From NCBI GenBank assembly GCA_028023455.1, contig JAQFVV010012446.1:4465501-4529500 (forward strand): a stretch of DNA of 64,000 nt, given 5' to 3'. Below the pieces are notes generated by a model. That model ran no database searches and was not told the origin of the DNA. It saw only the letters and a program-made list of their open reading frames with translations. The position numbers were made by a program, and so were the translations under genes. Below, in pieces: positions 60,498 to 64,000 of the stretch. The stretch comes from Epiperipatus broadwayi (Eukaryota > Onychophora > Udeonychophora > Euonychophora > Peripatidae). Position 1 is the stretch's first letter; each line of letters starts with the position of its first letter.

Positions 60498-63400
60498 CGA
60501 TTGAAAGGTGTTGAAAGACTCGTTTTGCTTCCATAACTTCCAATGGATGATGATCATAACAAACAAAAGGATTAATTACATTGACTAGAGGCTGTTCACC
60601 ACCAACACTTTCGCTGAGGCGGACGTGAATATTTTCAGAAAAACTAACTGATTTTTTAGCACGGATGCAGTCATTTGTCATGCAGGTGCAATGCGTAGGG
60701 ATATCAGTTTCACATTCTACTCCATCACCAGAAGAACGATGGAAAGAAAGAATGTTTTCAAGTGGGTTACTTTCACTTTCAAAAACGTCTGAAAGTTTAT
60801 TATCATCTCCTGAAAATCGCATAAGATCTCCTTCTTGCACCCGCAAGTGATTTTTGTTATCAGATTTTACTGTACCATTATCCACAATGTTGCATTCACA
60901 TAAAGAATGAGCATTGACAGGTCCTGGCAACGATTTAACTTTATAACAAGTTGTACACAACTGAACTGATGGATTTGGAAGAGATGATGAGAACTCAGGT
61001 CTACATGTTGTCTTTGATGGAGACAATACAATTGTACTGTTACAAGGAATTGGTTGCATTCCTTCTGGTGGGGGCAACAGTGGTATTCCCTCCTGGGAGA
61101 ATAAAAATGGTACAGCATTTTGAGTCGCCGGTAACCCATTATTATGAGGCATATCATAAGGCTCCTGCAAAGATCTCCTTTTTAAAATATTAACTTCTTT
61201 TTCATGAATAACTGGCATATCAGACATGCTTAATCTTTTATTATGAACTTTACAATTTTCATTCACAACAGTCCTAGTAGGAGAAGGTTTGCGAAGGATT
61301 CCTTTGGGAATTGAGCGTTTATCAGCATTATGAATTAATTCCATACTAGCAGGACTTTCTTCCTTGTGACAGGTATAACTTGGAAGAGATACTGACCGCT
61401 GAGGTACAGGTGGACGTCCTTCACTGTTTCTCAGAGATCCTGAAGATGCTGCTAATTTAGATTCAGAGGAACCACATCTTGGACAAACATAATGAAATTT
61501 TCCAATAGATGGAATAGATCTATCTGGCAATGGATGCACACATTTATTTGAAGAATTTGTATTACATGTTTTTGTATTTGTTTGGCAAGAATTGGAATGT
61601 TGCCATGGGGACTGGTGAAAAAATTCAGGTCTTAGATTTTGAAACTCTTTAGGTAAGAGCATACTTAAACTATCCCAATCTTCCACATGTCCAAAATTTG
61701 GTGACAAACTCATGTTTCTCCTAATATCAACTTCAGGACAAGACACAGGTCGTTCTCGATGCCCAACTAAATTGGTTCGCCGTTTAACATTGTCTGTGGA
61801 AGTTTCAGATTCAGAAAAAATATCAGTGAATGATTGTGGTAAAACAATATTATTAGTTGTAGGTTTTAAAAAACTCAAATCTGGTAATGAAAAATTAGAC
61901 TGAAATTTAATCGGTTGACCAGTGGAAATTCCTTTGTTAAGATGTTTAGAACAACCAGGTGAGGAAGAAGTTGAAAAAGATGTTGATGTCTGAGGCAAAT
62001 TTACATTACTAGGAGTTGGCAGGAGTTCAGCGCTATCTAACAAAAATGATGTCTGAACTGACTGATCACACACATGGGCTGGAATCTGTGTAGAACAACT
62101 TTTCATGGTTGCAATTGTAACATTCAAGCGACGCCTCATTGGTTGTTCACATTGTGTATTATTGATATGGCCTAATGAATTTCTATGAAATCGTTCCACT
62201 GATCCTTGGCGACTACTAGCATAGCCACTAGAATTTGGACTAAGATCTAAACGTTCACCTGAATTTTGTCTTACATTATTAAGAACATTGTATTGAGCTT
62301 CAAATTGTGGACTTGCAAGATGGTTAATGCCTATTTCGACAGGTAACTTATCACCATTATTTTTTTTAGCACCAATTCCACCTACAGATCCAATGGCATT
62401 TGTTTCATTTGTTATCCCTTTACATACTGCTTCAACTCTTTTAGATGATATACCAGAACTACTGCCATACGACTTAGATGTAGGGAAAAAATTGTTTATA
62501 ACATCCATACTCGTTCGGGAATCTCGATTTGCCCCACCTCTATGACACTCGATTGCACTTTGATTATTTCTAGCACAATCACTATTGACGGATGTACAGC
62601 TAGAAGATTTTTTGACGGTTACTGCTTCCTCTTCATTAATTAAAGCTCCACTACTCATAATATTAGGTAATTCCTCTTGTAATGGAGTCATCAAAGGGGA
62701 CTTTAAATGTGCCAGATTACATTCTGTCAAACTATCTTCAAAAAAAGTAGATTGTTCATTTTCACTGACAATACTGTCTTCATTATTTAAATCATTATAA
62801 GATTCACATTGTAAGACATTATCATCCTGACTTGCTGTCATATCCTCTTCATTTTCTGAGAGGTCATTAAGCAATTCCACACTCCTGTTCCTAGACAGTA
62901 ATCGTACCGGACTAAGAGGCCCTGAAACATTAACTCCCTTTTCATTTTGGCACATTAAGTTCTTCTGGCGTTGAACTACATCTTCTTTGTGACATTTAAA
63001 GTCTATATCGTCTAGAGAAGGGTTGTTATTACTACTCTGGCTACTCTGAAAAAGATTGTGAATCTTTTTTATCTGATCTGAATGCAATTTAAGTTCTTGG
63101 CTGTTTTGTCCGTTCTTTGAAGGTGGTGAAGACGTGAGGTAACCCGAGGAGTCTGACTGTGCACTGACTAATGTTTGGTGGCTACTATCATTTTCCCTTG
63201 ACTGCATAAATAGCCGTACAAGAGAAAAAGAATGTTGACTAGTTTCTGAGGTACATGAATGAGCTAAATGACTATTTTGAACATCGAATATGGGAACACA
63301 TTTTCCTGAATCAGTTGATACCTGCATTTGACTCAGCCGCGAGTCCAACTGGCTAGACGAGCCACTGCTGCAGAACAGATTGGGTAAACTTTTGCTTTTA

Positions 63401-64000
63401 TGATGCTCCGTGCTGCACCGCCGAGTTAAATCACTTGCAGACTTTAATTTACTCCAAGTCATGTAGACATAATCTGACTGAATCATGGAGTTGTCCATGA
63501 CCTTAGCACAATTGCGCAGACGATAGCGAGAAGCCCAGTCTGTATAGCTGTCTTGGCCGTCACTTAATGTGGTGTCGTGGTAGTCCGAGTCATCAGAGCA
63601 GGGAGTCAAACTGCCTTCAAATGCCAGCATATAATTGTGCTTGTTAGCTTGGCAGCTTCGGATAAAGTCAGGCTCTTCGTACAACTCACAGTCGAGGCTA
63701 TCCATCGAAAAAGCATTAGGATTCTCTTTAAGTGGTGAGAAGAGAAGCTCACTTTTACAGATTGAGAGGTCCGAGGTGGCCACGCTGCTATGCACACTTA
63801 ATGAAGACTGAGACAAATCAAGATTGGAAATAAGAGAATTGGAAACGCTGGCAATTTGCTCACCTTGCTCACTTGTATAACAGGTAGCAGTATATGTAGG
63901 TGGCAAACTCAACAGGCTATTCATGTCTTCACATCGAAAGGTTTCAATATCCATCTCTGCCAAATTAGCATCAAAATTTTTAGCCATGTCCTCATATATG
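60498..64000 (-). CDS. RUSC1/2: RUSC-like protein, giant N-terminal coding exon (partial at right edge)
   Basis: One open frame of more than 3.5 kb ends at donor GTAAGTG after ...VFQHLSI-G (60,498). The first Met in view is at 63,987 (MAKNFDANLAEMD). The frame stays open upstream (IYED) to the window edge, so this Met may not be the start. The region is mostly disordered and rich in Ser, Asn and Pro. Numbered from that Met it has CPRCG (about residue 832), KRRSLQEP resembling a 14-3-3 site (about 938), and KKSVSF, which fits a PP1 docking RVxF motif (about 1112). The end, NPFVCYDHHPLEVMEAKRVF, looks like a conserved RUSC block just before the RUN region. Long disordered N-termini are normal for RUSC2. 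The family call depends on the downstream RUN exons. Confidence 0.87.

Noticed and set aside
60665-62800. Several open frames overlapping the giant exon on the other strand or in other frames
   Set aside because: They are shadows of the long coding exon.

Overview
This is an AT-rich stretch of an animal genome: one multi-exon gene on the minus strand, introns of up to 21 kb, and dense mobile DNA. Penelope-like elements, LINE 3' ends, tRNA-derived SINEs and foldback DNA elements suggest an invertebrate (arthropod or lophotrochozoan). Nothing in the sequence settles the phylum.

The host gene is a RUSC1/RUSC2-type gene (RUN and SH3 domain protein). Six coding exons can be joined with GT-AG boundaries and matching phases: 64,000-60,498 (a giant N-terminal exon, open at the window edge), 39,165-38,938, 32,216-32,140, 21,496-21,325, 7,083-6,978 and 6,239-5,343. 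From the first visible Met they encode 1656 codons plus 2 nt. Exons 3 to 6 carry the RUN domain. Exon 6 ends in a proline-rich tail and splices to something outside what I can see. The expected C-terminal SH3 exon was not found and probably lies left of the window. All other DNA is intronic.

The introns hold a striking set of self-cleaving-ribozyme-like sequences. Family 1 has five copies (about 3.75, 19.87, 20.03, 27.64 and 46.79 kb). The 46.79 kb copy is a canonical type I hammerhead with a minimal palindromic stem III. Family 2 has four copies (about 13.9, 14.37, 54.32 and 54.73 kb) carried by units of about 460-474 bp in a direct tandem pair and in an inverted pair. This is the architecture expected of retrozymes, the small non-autonomous hammerhead retroelements. 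A third, hammerhead-like motif sits at the 3' end of a Penelope-like element (PLE) at 23.1-24.6 kb and in a foldback at 21.0 kb.

Likely machinery for these RNAs is also present, though mostly dead. One PLE at 2.8-4.7 kb encodes reverse transcriptase plus GIY-YIG endonuclease and has a family-1 hammerhead inserted within its reverse transcriptase. A second PLE at 23.1-24.6 kb is a near-perfect inverted dimer with an open GIY-YIG reading frame. Other content includes LINE 3' ends (18.4, 25.3, 27.8, 55.9 kb), a hAT-like element (40.1 kb), three copies of a terminal-inverted-repeat element (15.5, 49.7, 57.2 kb), several other foldbacks, a tRNA-derived SINE family, and short tandem duplications. 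No rRNA, functional tRNA, CRISPR array or promoter could be supported.
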